A stretch of DNA of 64,000 bases from NCBI RefSeq assembly GCF_000802185.1, contig NZ_KN676113.1, positions 4,111,430 through 4,175,429 of the forward strand, written 5' to 3'. Both the position numbers and the translations under genes were made by a program. The DNA is from Belnapia sp. F-4-1. Its GTDB lineage: Bacteria; Pseudomonadota; Alphaproteobacteria; Acetobacterales; Acetobacteraceae. Each line of letters starts with the position of its first letter. Within the stretch, counting starts at the first letter, position 1. A model generated the notes under the pieces. That model saw only the letters and a list, made by a program, of their open reading frames with translations, was not told the DNA's origin and did not search any database. Below are positions 63,285 through 64,000 of the stretch, one piece after another.

Positions 63285-64000
63285 CTAGGCCGCCAGCTTC
63301 ACATGGCTGCGGCACCGCATCAGCGGCTGGATGCGCGTGCCGAAATTCTCCATTCCCACCAGGAAGTCGTCGAAGGTGAGCATGATGCCCTTCACCCCCG
63401 GCATCGCCGCCGCCTCGTCCAGCATGCGGGCGATGCTGGCATAGGAGCCAACCAGCGTACCCATGTTGAAATTGATCGGCGAGGGCGAGCGCTGGATCGC
63501 CGCCGCCATCGAGGTCGATTCCGTGTTCACATCGGCTGCGGCATGGCCCAGCAGATGCGCCAGCGCTTCGCGGTCGGCGCCCCGGTTGTAGAGGTCCCAT
63601 TTCGCCATCGCCGCCTCGTCGGTCTCGTCGGCGATGACCATGTAAAGGATGTAGGAGCCGACATCGCGCCCCGTCTTCTCGGCGGCCTGCAGCATGCGCC
63701 GCGGCACGTCGATGCATTTCTGCGGCTCGTTCACCCCCTCGCCCAGGGCGAAGTTGAAGTCACAGTAGGTGGCGGCGAATTCCATCCCGCGGTCGCTCTG
63801 CCCGGCGGCGACCAGCTTGATCGGCACCGAGGGCGGCGGGCTCATCTTGCACTCGTCCATCTGGAAGAATTCGCCCTTGAAGTCGCTCGTCCCGGTTTCC
63901 CAGAGCTGCTTCATGATCTGGACGTATTCCGTGCTGTAGTCGTAGCGCCTGCCGAAATAGGCATCGCCCGGCCACAGCCCCATCTGGCTGTACTCGACCT
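63285..64000 (-). CDS. RutA-like flavin-dependent monooxygenase, partial
   Basis: C-terminal about 238 residues; the gene runs off the right edge. Luciferase-like (bacterial LLM) family: [57 protein letters not shown]. These match pyrimidine monooxygenase RutA, which opens the uracil ring with FMNH2 and O2. Other RutA-like enzymes act on different N-heterocycles, so the substrate is open. The stop is 48 bases from the amidase ATG. Confidence 0.8.
   Translation of the reverse strand, partial: VEYSQMGLWPGDAYFGRRYDYSTEYVQIMKQLWETGTSDFKGEFFQMDECKMSPPPSVPIKLVAAGQSDRGMEFAATYCDFNFALGEGVNEPQKCIDVPRRMLQAAEKTGRDVGSYILYMVIADETDEAAMAKWDLYNRGADREALAHLLGHAAADVNTESTSMAAAIQRSPSPINFNMGTLVGSYASIARMLDEAAAMPGVKGIMLTFDDFLVGMENFGTRIQPLMRCRSHVKLAA

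Overview
This is 64 kb of high-GC bacterial DNA with dense, short-spaced, often 4-bp-overlapping genes. Gene content points to an alphaproteobacterium, most likely Rhodospirillales/Acetobacteraceae (Roseomonas-like): several HWE/HisKA_2 sensor kinases, a PleD-type response regulator next to rpmG, a HutF-type histidine pathway, CydDC, Bug-type and TRAP receptors, and REP hairpins. The taxonomic call is inference; no rRNA or tRNA was found to anchor it.

Region 1 (about 1-14.8 kb) is an accessory zone of lower GC with long gene-poor gaps and decayed genes. It holds a truncated GH16 glycanase, a stand-alone lpxD, cspA, a frameshifted patatin-like phospholipase, and a small gene broken by one amber codon. 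Then comes a run of sensor kinases: one with a LOV-like domain lacking the flavin-binding Cys, one PAS-HWE, one GAF-HisKA_2, and a truncated HWE C-terminus. A PcfJ-reminiscent hypothetical, a MarR regulator, a small ORF with a strong Shine-Dalgarno and dodecin follow.

Region 2 (about 14.8-21.6 kb) looks like an integrated mobile element. It has a tyrosine recombinase, a primase-polymerase-like protein, a DUF5906/SF3-type helicase, and an origin-like block with nine exact TACGGAA iterons, an AT-rich inverted repeat and a hairpin. It also has a five-gene operon of very small proteins, four of them joined by ATGA-type overlaps (one needs a -1 frameshift), and a candidate ~60-nt small RNA with its own promoter and terminator. 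No capsid, relaxase or terminase is visible, so it is a minimal replicating integrative element or satellite.

Region 3 (about 21.6-64 kb) is chromosome-like. GC at third positions jumps inside the first gene, a 3-isopropylmalate/tartrate dehydrogenase family member, suggesting a recombination seam. Then follow a Tat-like flavin amine oxidase; a histidine utilisation cluster (hutU-hutH-hutI plus a hotdog thioesterase and a beta-barrel protein on the minus strand, hutF on the plus strand); a PAP2 phosphatase and a YegS-like lipid kinase; tandem spore-photoproduct-lyase-like radical SAM genes; a TRAP receptor and a PuuE-like deacetylase; cydDC; another radical SAM protein; an OmpA-like lipoprotein; RecQ; YihY/BrkB; an SbmA/YddA-type ABC protein; DUF1499 and DUF3253 proteins; a renalase-like oxidoreductase overlapping a Cache-HWE kinase; a secreted DUF1194 protein; a large FAD/Fe-S oxidase divergent from a serine-glyoxylate-type aminotransferase; pleD; rpmG; a CHAD protein and SixA. 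The right edge is a catabolic set: Bug receptor, fumarylacetoacetate-hydrolase-like protein, amidase, and a RutA-like flavin monooxygenase that runs off the window.
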